Shown here piece after piece: positions 20,230-33,729 of a DNA stretch of 64,000 bases; within the stretch, counting starts at the first letter, position 1, and each line of letters begins with the position of its first letter. The stretch lies in assembly GCA_963691705.1 (NCBI GenBank), contig OY829541.1, positions 41,495,661 through 41,559,660 of the forward strand. The letters run 5' to 3'. This stretch comes from Viola odorata (Eukaryota > Streptophyta > Magnoliopsida > Malpighiales > Violaceae). Both the position numbers and the translations under genes were made by a program. Under the pieces are notes generated by a model that was not told the origin of the DNA, ran no database searches, and worked only from the letters and a program-made list of their open reading frames with translations.

Positions 20230-22626
20230 CATCTTCAAAAAAATCGTGCATCGGCTACTTAGATTTTCCTTTTCACCCATGTAACCATGTTCCTAGATTT
20301 CGGTCTACTAGCCTTTTTGGGTAGATCTAGATAGGTAATCCAACTTATAATGGTTGTACCCCTTTTTGGAAAAAAATCAATGACATGGTTCGTATTATTC
20401 GGATAATTATGAAACATGTCCTTTCTTTCACACGTCCAAAAAGATATCGAACGACTATTACTTACGGACGAATCAACCTCCCCCCCTAAAAAAAAATTAA
20501 TAATAAACCACATATAGAGCCCAAAAAAGGGGAAGTTAACCCTTGAAATGAAAATGCAAAATACATAATGCGAGGATAGTTACTGCTTCTCGGTCTCCAA
20601 TACACGCTATTTTTCCTTGGCCATTATGGATGCGATTTACTCGGAGTTTCCACTCGACTAAAAAATGAAAGACGTTCATAATATATGTAAGTTCTCCCTT
20701 ACCAAATTTCAGAATTTTCTGGGCAGCGCATCTCTAAAAAAAATTAGAACTCAAGGACAGTTGCTCCTTCTCGGTTTCAGCTGCGAGCCCTTTTTCCGGG
20801 GACAATATCAATGCGATTTGCTTGGAGTTCCCACTCTGTCAAAACATGAAACACGTTGATAATAGGCTGAAGTCTTCCCACACCAACTTTCAGAATTTTC
20901 TGGGCGGCGCATCTCTCACAAAAAGTTTTAGAGTGCAAGGACGGCTACTCCTTCTCGGTTTCAGTTGCGCGCCCTTTCTTCCGGGGCCAATATCAATACA
21001 ATTTACTTGGAGTTTACGCTCGGTTAAAATACGAAAGACGTTTATAACCGGCTGATGTATCGCTACACAAAATTTCAGAATTTTTCGGGTGGCGCATCTC
21101 TAACAAAAAAATTCGGAACGCAAGGACAGCTACTTCTTCTCTGTTTCAGCTGCGCGGTCTTTCTCCATGTCCAATATGGACTCAATGGGCTCGGAATTTC
21201 CGCTCAGACAAAACACGAAAGGCGTTGATAACGGGCTTAAGTATCCTCACCCCAAATTTCAGAATTTTCTGGGCAGCGCATCTCTCACAAAAAAATTTAG
21301 AGTGCAAGGACGGCTACTCCTTCTTGGTTTCAGCTGCGTGCCCTTCTTCCGGGGCCAATATCAATACGATTTACTTGGAGTTTCCACTCGGTTAAAACAT
21401 GAAAGACGTTTATAATGGGCTGAAGTATCCCCAAAACAAATTTCAGAATTTTTTGGGTGGTGCATCTCTCATAAAAAAATTCAGAACGCAAGGACAGCTA
21501 CTTCTTCTCGGTTTCAGCTGCGCGCTCTTTCTCCATGGCCAATATGGACACAATGGGCTCGGAGTTTTCACTCGGTTAAAACACTAGAGACGTTTATAAC
21601 GGGCTGAAGTATACCCATCCCAAATTTCAGAATTTTCTGGGTGGTGCGTCTCTCACAAAAAATGTTTAGAGTGCAAGGACGGCTACTCCTTCTCGGTTTC
21701 ACTTGCGCGCCCTTCTTCCGGGGCCAATATCAATACGATTTACTTGGATTTTCCACTCGGTTAAAAGACGAAAGACGTTGGTAATGGGCTGAAGTATTCC
21801 CACACCATTTTCAGAATTTTATGGGTGACACATCTCTCAGAAAAAATTCAGAATGCAAGGACAACTACTTCTTCTCGGTTTCAGCTGCGCGCTCTTTTTC
21901 CTTGGCCAATATGAACGCAATGGGCTCAGAGTTTCTGCTCGGTTCAAACACGAAAAATGTTGGTAACGGGATGATGTTCACCCATACCAAATTTCAGAAT
22001 TTTCTGAGTGGCGCATCTCTTACAAAAAATTCAGAACACAAGGATAACTGTGTCTTTTCGGTTGCCATCGCGCACTCTTTTGCTTTGGCCAATATGGGCG
22101 CGTAAATGGCTAAAAGAGCGCCATAAATCTGGTTAAAACTCACCCTCTAAGATGGAAGGTCAGTATGCAAGAAAGAGTTACGATGAATATTGCTTGAAGT
22201 ACTTCCAAGCTGGGTTTTATCGTCTTTGCTTATCATAAGCGTAACTTTCGTCGCTCAAATGATTGTCAACACCCCTCGGCACGATGACCTCGTTCTTCAA
22301 GTCAAGAATATATGTTAAAACACTAGCCGCTCGCACGGGTTTGTCTCAAGGGTTTCGAATATAGCGTCCAAGATCGCGTTACGTCGTCGGAATGAATAAA
22401 AGCTTCCTTCGTATCTTCACCAAAGTATCATCTTCTCATTCGTCCTAAAAGCATTAAGTGAAAGTGTGGCCGGAAGAGTGAATAAGTAGCGTGGAGGCCT
22501 CGGGATTGCATCACCTATACTAACCTTTTTATTTCCTTTTTCCTTTTTTTTTAGGTTAACAATAGCTCCTCGAAGAAAAACTAATCCCCCAAGGCCCCCC
22601 CTATAACTAGACTTCAAGCACGAAAA
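20230..22626 (+). other. Ogre spacer between ORF1 and gag
   Basis: There is no gene. AT-rich unique sequence (20230-20570) precedes a tandem array (20570-22110), then about 500 bp of unique sequence runs to the gag start. Confidence 0.6.
20570..22110 (+). repeat. Tandem array, about 184-bp unit, eight degenerate copies
   Basis: The core word AATTTCAGAATTTTCTGGG and the word TTCTCGGTTTCAGCTGCG return every 181-186 bp (around 20665, 20848, 21029, 21213, 21399, 21583, 21768 and 21951). Copies differ by 10-20%, so the array is old. Internal arrays of this kind in Ogre-type elements are known to seed satellite DNA. Confidence 0.85.
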
Positions 22627-25104
22627 ATGGCCGAACAAACCAAGACAGAAGAGATATGGGCTGCTAAAATAGCGGAACTAGAGGAACAAATTAAGGTTAC
22701 TACAGAAAGGGCCATTCGGGCCGAAAAAAGTGAGAGGAAGCAATCTCTAAGTTCCCACCTGGCTTCGACCCTAAACAAACGACGGGACCTACTTCATCCC
22801 CCATCGCTGGATCTTCAATCCCCCAATCTTTCCTTAGTCTTGGGGGTCAATGGAAATGGATGGATCCCTTTGTTGCACCTATCACCACAAATCCTGTAGT
22901 TAACACAGGTGGAGAAACTGCCACAACTCTACAACATTCTTTGGTTAACCTCTCCTTAGACCCTGGTCAAAATCTGATTCCTCAGGAAGCCCAGGGCTTT
23001 CGCCCACCTCAGGGCCACTCTACTCAAATCATAGTTCCCTGTCCCACAGGAATTCGACCCCCTCTTGCCAATCCAACGCAACCACCCTTTGCGTCAACAC
23101 CTCTACCTCCCCTTGGTCTTAATGCGGTCTTAATGGAAAGGCCGAATATAGATAGGTTGAGCATACTAGAAGAGAGGCTTAGAGCCATTGAAGAAATGAA
23201 CCCTTTTGACCCTACGGGCCCAGCGGACATGTGCATGGTCCCCGGGATCATAATGCCTCCAAAGTATAAGGTCCTAGATTTCAAAAAGTACACTGGGGTC
23301 GAGTGCCCAAGGCCTATTGCAACAAAATGACCGAGATGATAAACAACGAGCCTCTCTTGATCCACCTATTCAGGGAAAGCTTGGCCAAGCACGCGTTGAC
23401 TTGGTACATGGGTCTAGACAGGGCCAAGATTAAAACTTGGAGAGACTTATCCGACGCTTTCTTCAAGCAATATAAATTCAACATGGAGGTAGCACCGGAC
23501 CGTTCCGACCTCCAAAACCTAGAGAAGAAAGTTGACAAATCAGTCAAAACCTACGCCCAAAGGTGGAGGGAGCTAGCGGCCAGAATTGCCCCTCCGCTAA
23601 GCGACAAAGAGCTCATAGCCATCTTTGTAAACACCTTCAAAGTCCCTTACTACACCTACCCCATCTCCAACCCATCAAATAGATTCTCCGACATGGTCTT
23701 AATCACAGAAAGAGTTGAGCAAGGGATAAAAATGGGGAAGATCATCGTTCCTAACCCCGAGGCGATGCCAAAAAATGCACCTCCCACAAAGAAAGAAGTT
23801 GGCTTTGTATCCCACCAGCCCAACTATCGATAACCCTTCGCGCCACCACCATACCATGCGTCATCGCCATATCAATCGCCATTTGCCAATGTGGCTCCGC
23901 AATACCCCGCGCCATTTTCACCTTACCCATATCCCACCCCACAAATGCCGCAACCCACACAACCTAGACCATACAACCCACCAAATAACCCTAGTAACCC
24001 ATCTGCTCAAGTTAATTGTTGGAGTCGGGAACCACCGTTGCCTCTTCCTCTCCCCGCGGGGGAAATTTACAAGCATCTCCTAACAGCCGAACAAATTGTG
24101 CCAATTCATCCCCAACCGAGGCTACCTCTTTACCCCAAGTGGTATGACCCCAATGCAAAATGTGAATACCACACGGGAGCTCCAGGTCACACGATGGATA
24201 ATTGCTATGCCTTCAAAATAAAGGTACAATAATTGATCAAAAGTGGATAGGTCTCCTTCGAAGAATTGGCCAAAGGGCCTAACACCACCACCAACCCTCT
24301 CCCAAACCATGCCCAGGGGAGCAGAGGGGTGTGCGCCATCTCCGTGGAAAAGGTTAAAGATCCCCTCCCTCTCATCTTTGAGTTGCCTCGAGAAAAGCTC
24401 TTTGCAGCACTAGTCGAGAGTGGTTACCTACCACACTCACAAGGAGTTTTGAGTGTTTGTTTGTTTTGTCATCAGGTGAGAGACCATAAAATCTAAGACT
24501 GCGGTCTTTTTATGAAAAAATTGAAGCAACTCGTGGATTTCGGGGTGATCCAAGCTGAAAAGGACACCCGTGGAATAAAGGAAATCGGCGCCATTGAGGA
24601 TGGACCTCCCACCTCATATACCTTCAAATGCGTAGCTCAAGCCGAGGCACCCATTGCAACGCCACTTAGGCTAGTCTTCCAGGTCGCTCAGAACACTCCT
24701 AGCTAAGGCTTACAGGCCATCCCATTCGACTACGGGTACACGGTCATCACGGATCCTCCTTTCGCTACATCGACAACCGAAACCTTTAACATTGGGGGCA
24801 TGACGCGCATCGGGAGTTGCTACATTTCGGAAGAGGTTGAGAAAAAAAGGCTAGCCAAAGGGAAAGGCCCATTGATTCCCGAAGAGGTAGAGGAAATGAC
24901 ACAAGGAGTAAATGAACCCGTAACCGAAGGCGATGCGGCCGAAATTGTCCACTCGGATCAACCACGGTCGGCATAGCTCCGGATTTCCATGTCTGCACAC
25001 TCGGAGAAGAAGCATCATCTGAAGGCTTAGCCATTTTCGTGAAGAAGTCTGGGGGGCCCGTGCGCAATTGGACAGCCATCACGCTTCTTGATGTCCACTT
25101 GTAA
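22627..25104 (+). pseudogene. Ogre gag with remnant of protease region, broken
   Basis: The start is ATG 22627 (MAEQTKTEEIWAAKIAEL). The frame shifts near 22745 and again near 23305, where a small deletion removes a few residues. The gag core follows (LAKHALTWYMGLDRAKIKTW, then APDRSDLQNLEKK and KTYAQRWRELAARIAPP), typical of Ogre gag. A CEYHTGAPGHTMDNC zinc-knuckle-like motif lies near 24160. In-frame stops occur at 23831, 24230, 24248, 24494 and 24704. The conserved MTR motif follows at 24800 (MTRIGSCYISEE), but the frame then ends in a short open piece (24964-25104, with KKSGGPVRNWTA) instead of leading into protease and RT. The pol gene is therefore deleted. Confidence 0.75.
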
Positions 25105-27089
25105 ATATATATGCATGTTTTGTTGTCTTTTATAGGAACTTGCGTTCCCCTTCGGTTAAAAAGATAAAAAAACAACACAAAAAAACACAAAAAAACAAAT
25201 TATAAATATATATTCATGTCTTGTTGACTTTTATAGGAACATGCGTTCTCCTTCGGTTAAAAAGATAAAAAAAAAGGAAGTGTGGTGTCAGCCGCACCTA
25301 GGAGTAGTTAGGGTCACAAGAACCACGTTTTGACTAACCCCATTAACCCAATGCTAAGTTTTGTAGGTACAATGATAGGTGTGTGCGTTCACACATGTTT
25401 CAACAGGTGAGTTTTTCTCCATACACATGAGCAAGGGTGATGAAGAGGTCATTGTCATCTAGAACACTATTCAAAAACTTAATGGCTATTCTTCAAGATG
25501 CTATGATGGAACCGTCAGAAATGTTGACAACTAAACTTGGGCGAAGCGGTTCACACCTCTACTTCTGTCAATCTTGATCACATGCGTGGAAATAAGCTTC
25601 ACCATAGTCGAGCCTATGACTTTAAACAAGGGCGCTTCATTGGAGGCAACCCACTTGTTCTTTTCGTTATTTCTATTTTTTTCGTTCGTTAATTTTAAAT
25701 TCAACAGCTTGGGATACCTATTCCCTACGAATTTATTATTTCACTATCTCTTCATTTCAAGTGCAACAAGACTTGTAAACTTGAGGGCAAGCGAGTGAAG
25801 TGACGACCAAACGAAGGCGTTGAAAAATGTCAAAGCTCATTTCTCAAGGAAGTTGGCCTTTACATTTTTGCAATTTCCTTTTCCGCAATTTACGTTTCCG
25901 TAATTTATGTTTCCGCAACTTACATTTCCACAATTTTAAAATGCCTACGATTTACATTGCTACAAATGTGTGCGCATATTGTTTGCTAAAATCCTTAACT
26001 TTTGCAAATATATCTATTACTTGAGTTAAAAAAAATCCCACGTTTTGAACATTTTTGAATCAAGCACATTCATCGTTTTAACATATGCGTTCATTAGAGA
26101 TTATATAAACATACATGATCTTGTCTGTTAGCTCTTATATCCATGACATGTTTAGACGTAAGCAGTCACAAACATATCCCTGTGAGTATTTTGGGCCTTC
26201 ATGCCTTGTTTCTTTCATGAGTGTAAATGCTAAACTAGGTGCTAGTTAGATTTGCATAATATCCAGGGTACATGAACCATCAGACATGGGATAACGGTAA
26301 GATGACATTGGACTTTACTTTTGCTCTTCTTCCACATTTTCATTTTAAATTTTTTTCCCTCAAAACACATATGTTGTACACCATGTAAAACTCTATCAAA
26401 CACCCAAAAGCCTTTTAACCAAGTGAGTTAGTGCTCGACTGTGACCGCTAAATTGGAGTTACACATCAAGCAAGGGAATAACAAGGGAGCCCTTAGAGGA
26501 TCGCTGACAAATCAACGTCAGAAGAAGGCCAAATAAGCAAGACTTGGAGGCTTCTGTCAAAGACAGAGAGGATGACAGACCAAACGAAAAGTTATACTTG
26601 AGGTGCCTATTAAAAAAAAATCAAAAAGAATAAAAAAAAATCAAAAAAAGACAAAAAAAAAAGACAAAACACGCAAAAAAAAAATCAAAAAGTGTTCAAA
26701 GAATACAATCAACAAAACAACAACAGAAGTAAACACTTAAAAAAAATGGTCAAACATCAACATCAAAATAATCTCAAAAAGATCATCGCAAACTTGGGCA
26801 CGGTGCCCTCAAAACAATCAAGAAGAAACATCTCCAGCAAAGATTCAAGGATTTGTGCACTTTGCTCTCACCTCGATCAAATCATCAAGCATCGCTCGCC
26901 GTAATTTGTCTTTATCACAATCAGTCGTCGAGCACAAAACTCATTAAAACCTTTCGCCAAAAAAAAAAAAAAACAACCAACAAAACAAAAAACACAATCC
27001 TTTCTTTTACAAATTCGTCCTTTTTTCCTCCTTCGCAAAGTCCTTTCGATTATTAGCAGGCCTATGCATGGGCATCTTTCACTCGGATT
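25105..27089 (+). other. Ogre non-coding region after the pol deletion
   Basis: No gene is seen. Two direct copies of a roughly 100-bp unit (AAATATATATGCATG... to TTCGGTTAAAAAGATAAAA) lie at 25106-25275. Several A-rich tracts occur at 26610-26700 and 26950-26990. The stretch 26200-26330 resembles 59180-59290 in the Athila element. The region is interrupted at 27090 by the copia insertion. Confidence 0.55.
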
Positions 27090-28364
27090 TGATAAAAGGC
27101 CTAGAGGGGGGGTGAATAGGCAAATAAAATTCTAACACAAAATATAAGGATTATGAGTGCAGAAATAGAATGTAAAAACACAAGGATATATAGTGGTTCC
27201 AATTCCTCAATGAATTGTACTCTACTACCTAAGAGTCCTCCTCTTAGGATTTTGAACAACGAACACTTCGTTATTTACCTTGAGTTTTTACGGGTTCAAC
27301 TCAAACCTTACACCTTGGTTTTTGCGGGCTCAACCAATAAACCTTACAATGTGATTTTTCCGGGCTCAATCACAACCTAATACAATTTAGATAACTTGAC
27401 AAGAGAGTGGTTAAATGGCAACACAAAATTGGTGTACAAATAAACTATGTATGATTCAATAATCAACACCAATAAATGAACAAGAATACCTCAGTAGAAA
27501 GCTTAAAACTTACTTGAAAAACGGACGCAAGAATGAGTAAAATCGGATGAGTGAAGCTTGCGTTATGAGAATTTGAATTTGTAAGCTTTGCAAAAATTCA
27601 GATTTTGGCTTTGAAAATAGATGAGAGCTTTCTTGAGTTTATGATTGTGTTCTTGTGTTTCTTGTTATGTTTAAACTCATATGGGATGAGTATTTATAGG
27701 TAGGAAGGTGTAGAAACTCGGACAAGAGGTTATGGGCTCAAAAATAGCCGTTGGAAGTGGAGAAAATAGCTGTTGGCGCGTCTCTCCTGGGCTGGGGCGG
27801 CATGCCGCCAGACACCAAAGGGCTGGGGCGGCATGCCGCTAGCTTCGCTTCTTGACAACCAAAAATTATTCACTTCTGCGTTCACACTGCGCGCCAAAAT
27901 GTCAATGAGCAAAACGTCTGATCCAACCGTCCGATTTGGCTGAAACTTATCTCAAATGAAAGCTAACACCCTGAAGTTTCCATCAAGCCCATGTTCTCTC
28001 AAATCGGACTCCATTTGCTTGTCAAAATTCTTGATGCAACCACACGAAGAAATTCTGGCTTGAAATGGCCAGACAAGACCCATTCCTCTATAACTCGAGA
28101 TTTAAAAACCGTTTTCGTGTAAAACCTTTTGACACACTTTGCTTGAGGTATCTTGAACATAGATCAAGTGTTAAGTTGAATCATACTTACATATTTATGG
28201 TCCTAATATACACTTGATCTTGAGCTTTGCGAATTCTTGATTTTGTTGCCTCTTATTTGTTCAATCGCAAACTACACACTTTAACTTCAAATTGCATTAG
28301 TATTATTAATTAGTTTGTGTGTCTTAAATCATCAAAACAAGAGTGAGTTACCCTTGGGCTAACA
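27090..28364 (-). repeat. 3' LTR of the copia element (left copy)
   Basis: The LTR matches 33730-35108 along its length. It holds two copies of the 31-bp unit with GGCGGCATGCCGCC and one copy of the ACCTTGGTTTTTGCGGGCTC unit. The G-run near its right-hand edge is 7 bases against 14 in the other LTR. Confidence 0.92.
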
Positions 28365-28382
28365 ATCTCCCCCTTTTTGATG
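28365..28382 (-). promoter_or_regulatory. Polypurine tract of the copia element
   Basis: On the minus strand the sequence TCATCAAAAAGGGGGAGAT abuts the LTR start TGTTAG. This is the usual plus-strand primer of SIRE-like copia elements. Confidence 0.85.
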
Positions 28383-28782
28383 ATGACAACCACAAGCTAA
28401 TTTCAAAACATATTTGAACTAGCAATTGAAATTGAAGTTAAATGGAGAAAACTTACATCTCCTATCTTTGCCAAATAAATGCTCCCCCTACATAAAACAT
28501 TAGTTGCACATAGAGCATAGCAAAGATTTAAAGTTTTGCTCCCCCTTAATCTTACCTTTCTCCCAAACTTATTCTTCCCTTTGATGTAAGCTTCGTTACC
28601 AAACTCCCCCTTAACTCATTCTCCCCCTTTGTCATTAGCAAAAAGGGTAAAAATGGGAGGTCCAAAACATCATATAAGGAGTAAAGAAAGGAGCAAACAA
28701 AGATCAAATCCAAAAATACTTTAACAAGTATTAAGATCAAACAATTATCCAACAAAAGATAAAGAAAAGGATAACCAAAACC

Positions 28783-31700
28783 TTACTCAAATGGATTGCA
28801 AATACCAATTTCATGTCTTAGTTCCACAAAACGTTCTTTGGCAAGAGCTTTGGTAAAAATATCTGCAAGCTGATTGTTAGTACCAACAAATTCAAGCATA
28901 ATGTCCCCTTTAGCCAAATGATCACGAATAAAATGATGTTTTATATCAATATGCTTGGTTCGTGAGTGGCAAATAGGATTCTTGGTCAATTGAATAGCAC
29001 TTAGATTATCACAAAAGATAGGAATCTTACAAAACTTAAGATTAAAATCTTCTAAGGTTTGTTTCATCCATAAAATTTGAGAAACACAAGATCCGGCAGC
29101 AATATATTCAGCTTCCGTGGTAGAAATAGCTACTGAATTTTGTTTCTTACTTGACCAAGAGACCATGCATTGTCCTAAAAATTGACATGAACCACTAGTG
29201 CTTTTCCTATCGGTTTTAGAACCAGCAAAATCTGAATCGGTATAGCCAATTAAATCAATGCTAGACCCTTTAGGGTACCAAAGACCTAATTTAGAAGTAC
29301 CTTTCAAATATTTGAAAATTCTTTTCAAAGCAAGCAAGTGAGATTCTTTAGGACAAGATTGAAAACGAGCAAATAGACAAACACTAAACATTATATCCGG
29401 TCTACTTGCCGTTAAATATAAGAGACTTCCAATCATACCTCGATATAGAGTAATATCTACATCTTTACCATCTTCATCTTTGTCGAGGTTGACGGTTGGA
29501 CTAAGGGGAATAGGACTCTCCTTGACATCTTTGTATCCATATTTGCTTAGGAGATCCTTGATGTATTTAGCTTGATTGAGAAAGATACCTTCTTTAGATT
29601 GTCGAATTTGAAGTCCAAGGAAGAATGTCAATTCTCCCATCATACTCATTTCGAACTCACTATGCATACATTTCTCAAATTCCTTGCACAAAGAATCGTT
29701 AGTAGCACCAAAAATGATATCATCAACGTAAATTTGCACAATTAACATATGATTACCATCATGTTTAGTAAAGAGTGTAGAATCAATTTTTCCCATTGTA
29801 AAACCATTTTTCAATAAAAATTGACTCAAACGATCATACCAAGCTCTAGGAGCTTGTTTAAGACCATATAGAGCCTTTTCCAATTTAAAAACATGGTTAG
29901 GAAATTTAGGATCTTCAAAACCGGGAGGTTGTTTGACATACACTTCTTCCATGATATAACCATTCAAAAAAGCACTTTTAACATCCATTTGAAATAAGCT
30001 AATGTTTTTAAAACATGCAAATGCTAATAACATGCGAATGGATTCAAGTCTAGCAACGGGGGCAAATGTTTCATCAAAATCAATACCTTCTTGTTGGTTA
30101 TACCCTTGGGCTACCAATCTAGCTTTATTCCTTATAACATTCCCCGATTCATCAAGTTTGTTTCGAAAAACCCACTTGGTGCCAATGATAGTATGGTTGC
30201 TAGTCCTAGGAACTAATTTCCAAACACAATTTCTCTCAAATTGATTTAGTTCCTCTTGCATGGCAATCATCCAATATTCATCATGTGAGGCATCATCAAA
30301 TTTCTTAGGTTCAAATTGAGAAACAAATGCATGATGATCATTCAAATTTCTAAAAGAAGAGCGAGTGGCAATACCTTTGCTTTGTACTTTACCTATAATT
30401 TGCCCTTGTGGATGTGCATTCATAAATTTCCAAGGTTTGGAACTTGAGGGGTCTTGATCATTTTGATTCACTCCAACATTTGTATTCTCAAGCACCTCTT
30501 CTTCCGCCTCTTTCTCCTCTTGAATTTCTAAAGTATTTAGTGAAGGAGGATTGACTTGAAGACTTCCAAAATCTTCTCCTACATCACTAATTGTCTCTTT
30601 CACACTTTCAAAAGGGTTAGATTCATCAAAAGCAATATGCATGGATTCTTCTACAACTAGAGTTCTTTTATTATAAACTCTATATGCTTTACTAGTAGTA
30701 GAATAGCCAAGAAAAATACCTTCATCCGACTTTGCATCAAATTTGCCCAAATTATCTTTGATGTTAAGAATAAAACATTTACATCCAAAGACTCTAAAGT
30801 ATGCAATGGTGGGTTTCTTATCATGCCATAATTCGAAAGGAGTTTTATTAAGCAATGGTCGAATTAGAACACGATTTAAAACATGACATGCGGTTGCAAC
30901 GGCTTCGGCCCAAAAACGTTTTGGTGTATTATGCTCATTTAAAAGAGTTCTAGCCGTTTCTTGCAACGTTCTATTTTTCCTTTCAACTACCCCATTTTGT
31001 TGAGGAGTGCGAGGACATGAAAAATTATGAAAAATACCATTTTCATTGCAAAAATCTTGAAACATGCCATTTTCAAATTCACCACCATGATCACTTTTAA
31101 TTCTCAAAATTTTGGAACCTTGTTCATTTTGAATACGTTTGCAAAGTTGTTTGAATTTTTCACATGCATCATGCTTATGAGCCAAGAAGATAACCCAAGT
31201 AAATCTAGAAAAATCATCCACAATAACAAAACATAACTCTTACCTCCCAAACTTACCGTTCTCATAGGACCAAATAAGTCAAGGTGTAGAAGTTGTAGTG
31301 GCCTTGAAGTTGAGACGGATTTGATAGTTTTGAAGGAGCTCTTAATTTGCTTCCCATATTGACATGCATTGCACAAACCTTCCTTCTCAAACTTCAACTT
31401 AGGTAAGCCTCTTACAAGCTCTTTCCTAGAAAGCTTTGCAATGTTTTCCATTCCTACATGCACAAGTCTTCTATGCCAAATAGATGAATTATCAACAAAA
31501 GCACTTAAGCATGTATGATCATCGTTAGGAATATCATTTAAATCAATCATATAAATGTTTCCAACTCGATTACCCATGAAAATTAACTCACGTGTGAAAA
31601 CATTTCTTACTTCACAATGAGTAGAAGTAAAAATGACAATTAAATCTTTATAACACAATTGACTAATGCTCAACAAATTAAATTTCAAACCATGCACAAA

Positions 31701-31859
31701 TAAAACATGTTCAATAGAGGGGGAATGACCAACTTTACCGATGCCCGAAACTTTACGTTTAAGGTTATCTCCAAATCTAACGTTCCCTCTATCTTCTTCC
31801 TTCAAATGGGTGAATTTCAACTTGTCACCTGTCATGTGCCTCGAACACCCGCTATCCAA
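28783..31859 (-). pseudogene. Copia pol: protease remnant, integrase, RT, RNase H (one frameshift)
   Basis: The frame starts around MDSGCSRHMTGD, which includes the aspartic protease edge and pre-integrase GKVGHSP, and reads through the integrase zinc region. It shifts near 31236, where one T appears lost from a T-run before the integrase motif MDDFSRFTWVIFL. The remaining 812 codons are open and contain NGVVERKNRTLQE of integrase, the RT block (WVFRNKLDESG, KARLVAQGYNQ, MDVKSAFLNG, YVDDIIFG) and RNase H (GYTDSDFAGSKTDRKSTSG, then TTEAEYIAA and KHIDIKHHF). Apart from the shift, the catalytic motifs look complete, in keeping with a fairly young copy. Confidence 0.88.
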
Positions 31860-31904
31860 GTACCATTTATTTGCATGGGGTTTTCGGCATATCTACAAAA
31901 CAAA

Positions 31905-33670
31905 TTAGTTAGTTTTAGGAACCCAAACTTGTTTGGGTCCTTTCTTAGCAAATGCACTTCTTTGTGCCCACATTTGTTTTGCATAAACATCATCTTTACG
32001 AATATAGCAAAAATATGCCAAATGACCATTTCTTTTGCAATAGCTACATTTGTATAAAGGTCTATCATGTGAGTGATTAGAGGAACTAGCATTGTTATAA
32101 TTTTTAGCCTTAATAAAAGTAGTTTTAGAATTACTCATGCTAGTAGGATTATTAAACCCAATACCTCTTCTATCACTTCCAATCTTTTGATCATTCAAAC
32201 AATTTTGTTGACTTTTAGCACTTTGAATGAACTTAGCTAAAGTAGCTTCAAGAACTTTAATCTTCTCATTTAAAAGAACTACTTCTTTACTAGAATTTGC
32301 ACACATTTTACAAATAGCATTTTCATTTTTGAGTTTATTGCATGCATCTTCAAGAAGTTTGTTTTCACTAGTTAACCCTTTGTTTAGCTCTTCTAGCTCA
32401 CTAATGTCATTTTTGAGGTTATCTAGTTCTTTAACATGTTTTGCATTTTTCCTACACATGTCTTGAAATTGTGTACCTAGATCATTAAAAGCATCTTGCA
32501 ATTCATCAAAAGAATAATTATTTTCACTAACCGAATCATTGTCGCTATCTTCCTTAGCCATGAGGGAGAATTCGGTTTCTTCATCGGAAGAGTCACATTC
32601 ATTTGCAAGGAAGCATATGTTTGATATCTCTTCTTCTTCTTCTTCCGATTGGGATTGATTGCTTTCTTCTTCACTCTCATCATCATCCCAAGTTGTGGCT
32701 TTTAGAGCCTTCTTAGGATACCTACGGGAATCCTTTCCATCTCTAGAGCCTCTTTTCTCAAACCTTTTCTTTTTCTCAAGGTTAGGACATTCACTCTTGA
32801 CATGTCCTGGCTTTTCACATCCAAAACAAACAACACTATCATTTTTAAATTTGGATTTAGAAGAGTTAGGATGCTCACCTTGATACCTTTGCTTCTTCTC
32901 GTTGTTATGCCAAAATTTCTTGAAATTTCTAGCAAAGAGAGCTAAGGACTCAATGTCTTCTCCATCTCCTTGAGCCTTGCTAACAAAAGCTACATTGTTG
33001 CTCTTGACTTTTTGCACTTCCGGTTCTCCCATATTGAGTTTGTACTCAAAAGCCGTAAGAGAGCCAACAAGTTGAGAGTAGGTAGGTCTCTTTTCAAGTT
33101 CATCAAAAATGGAAGTCTTGGCATTCCAAGAGTTAGGTAAAATACTAAGAAGTTTTCTTACCATCTCCTCATCACTAGGAGTCCAACCAGAGTTCCCATA
33201 ATGTTACAAATATTTTGAATTCTAGTGCTTAAATCATAAATAGTCTCACCACTCTTCATACCTAGTAATTCATACTCACGCTTGAGTGTGTTGAGTCTAA
33301 TGGTTCTCACTTGAGGAGTACCTTCATGTGCTGTCTCCAAAGTTTCCCAAACATCTTTGGATAATTTGCAAGCACTAACACGATTAAATTCGTTTTGAGA
33401 AATTGAACAAAATAAAGCGTACCTTGCCTTGTCTTCACTTTGTTTTCTTGAGATTGATCCAGCTGGCCACTTATCGAAAGGAAGAGGTTTTGTTGATCCA
33501 TCTTCAGCAGCTGGTTCCATGGGAGTGGCAAATCCATGTAGAACACAATCTAGCATGATTTGATCTTGTCCACCTAGGAAGGCTATCATCTTTGTCTTCC
33601 ATTGTAAGTAGTTGTTTCCATCAAGAAATGGTGGACGGTTGATTACACCATATAATCCCTCTTGAGCCAT
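31905..33670 (-). pseudogene. Copia gag (one frameshift)
   Basis: The start is ATG 33670 (MAQEGLYGVINRPP). The gag domain (DGNNYLQWKTKMIAFL, then TYDLSTRIQNI-like sequence) shifts frame near 33175 and continues with LLSILPNSWNAKTSIFDELE. Downstream are a CFGCEKPGHVKSEC zinc knuckle, an acidic serine-rich stretch, a coiled coil and a second CSYCKRNGHLAYFC zinc knuckle. The frame ends at 31905 after WVPKTN. In-frame TAA and TAG separate gag from pol at the junction. Confidence 0.85.
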
Positions 33671-33711
33671 TTGATCTTTCACTTGAGGCGATTAAACCTA
33701 CAAAACAAGTA

Positions 33712-33727
33712 CCTTGCTCCGCTACCA
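33712..33727 (-). promoter_or_regulatory. Primer-binding site of the copia element (degenerate iMet type)
   Basis: The minus strand reads TGGTAGCGGAGCAAGG two bases after the LTR end. It resembles the initiator-Met site TGGTATCAGAGC with two changes. Confidence 0.6.
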
Positions 33728-33729
33728 AT

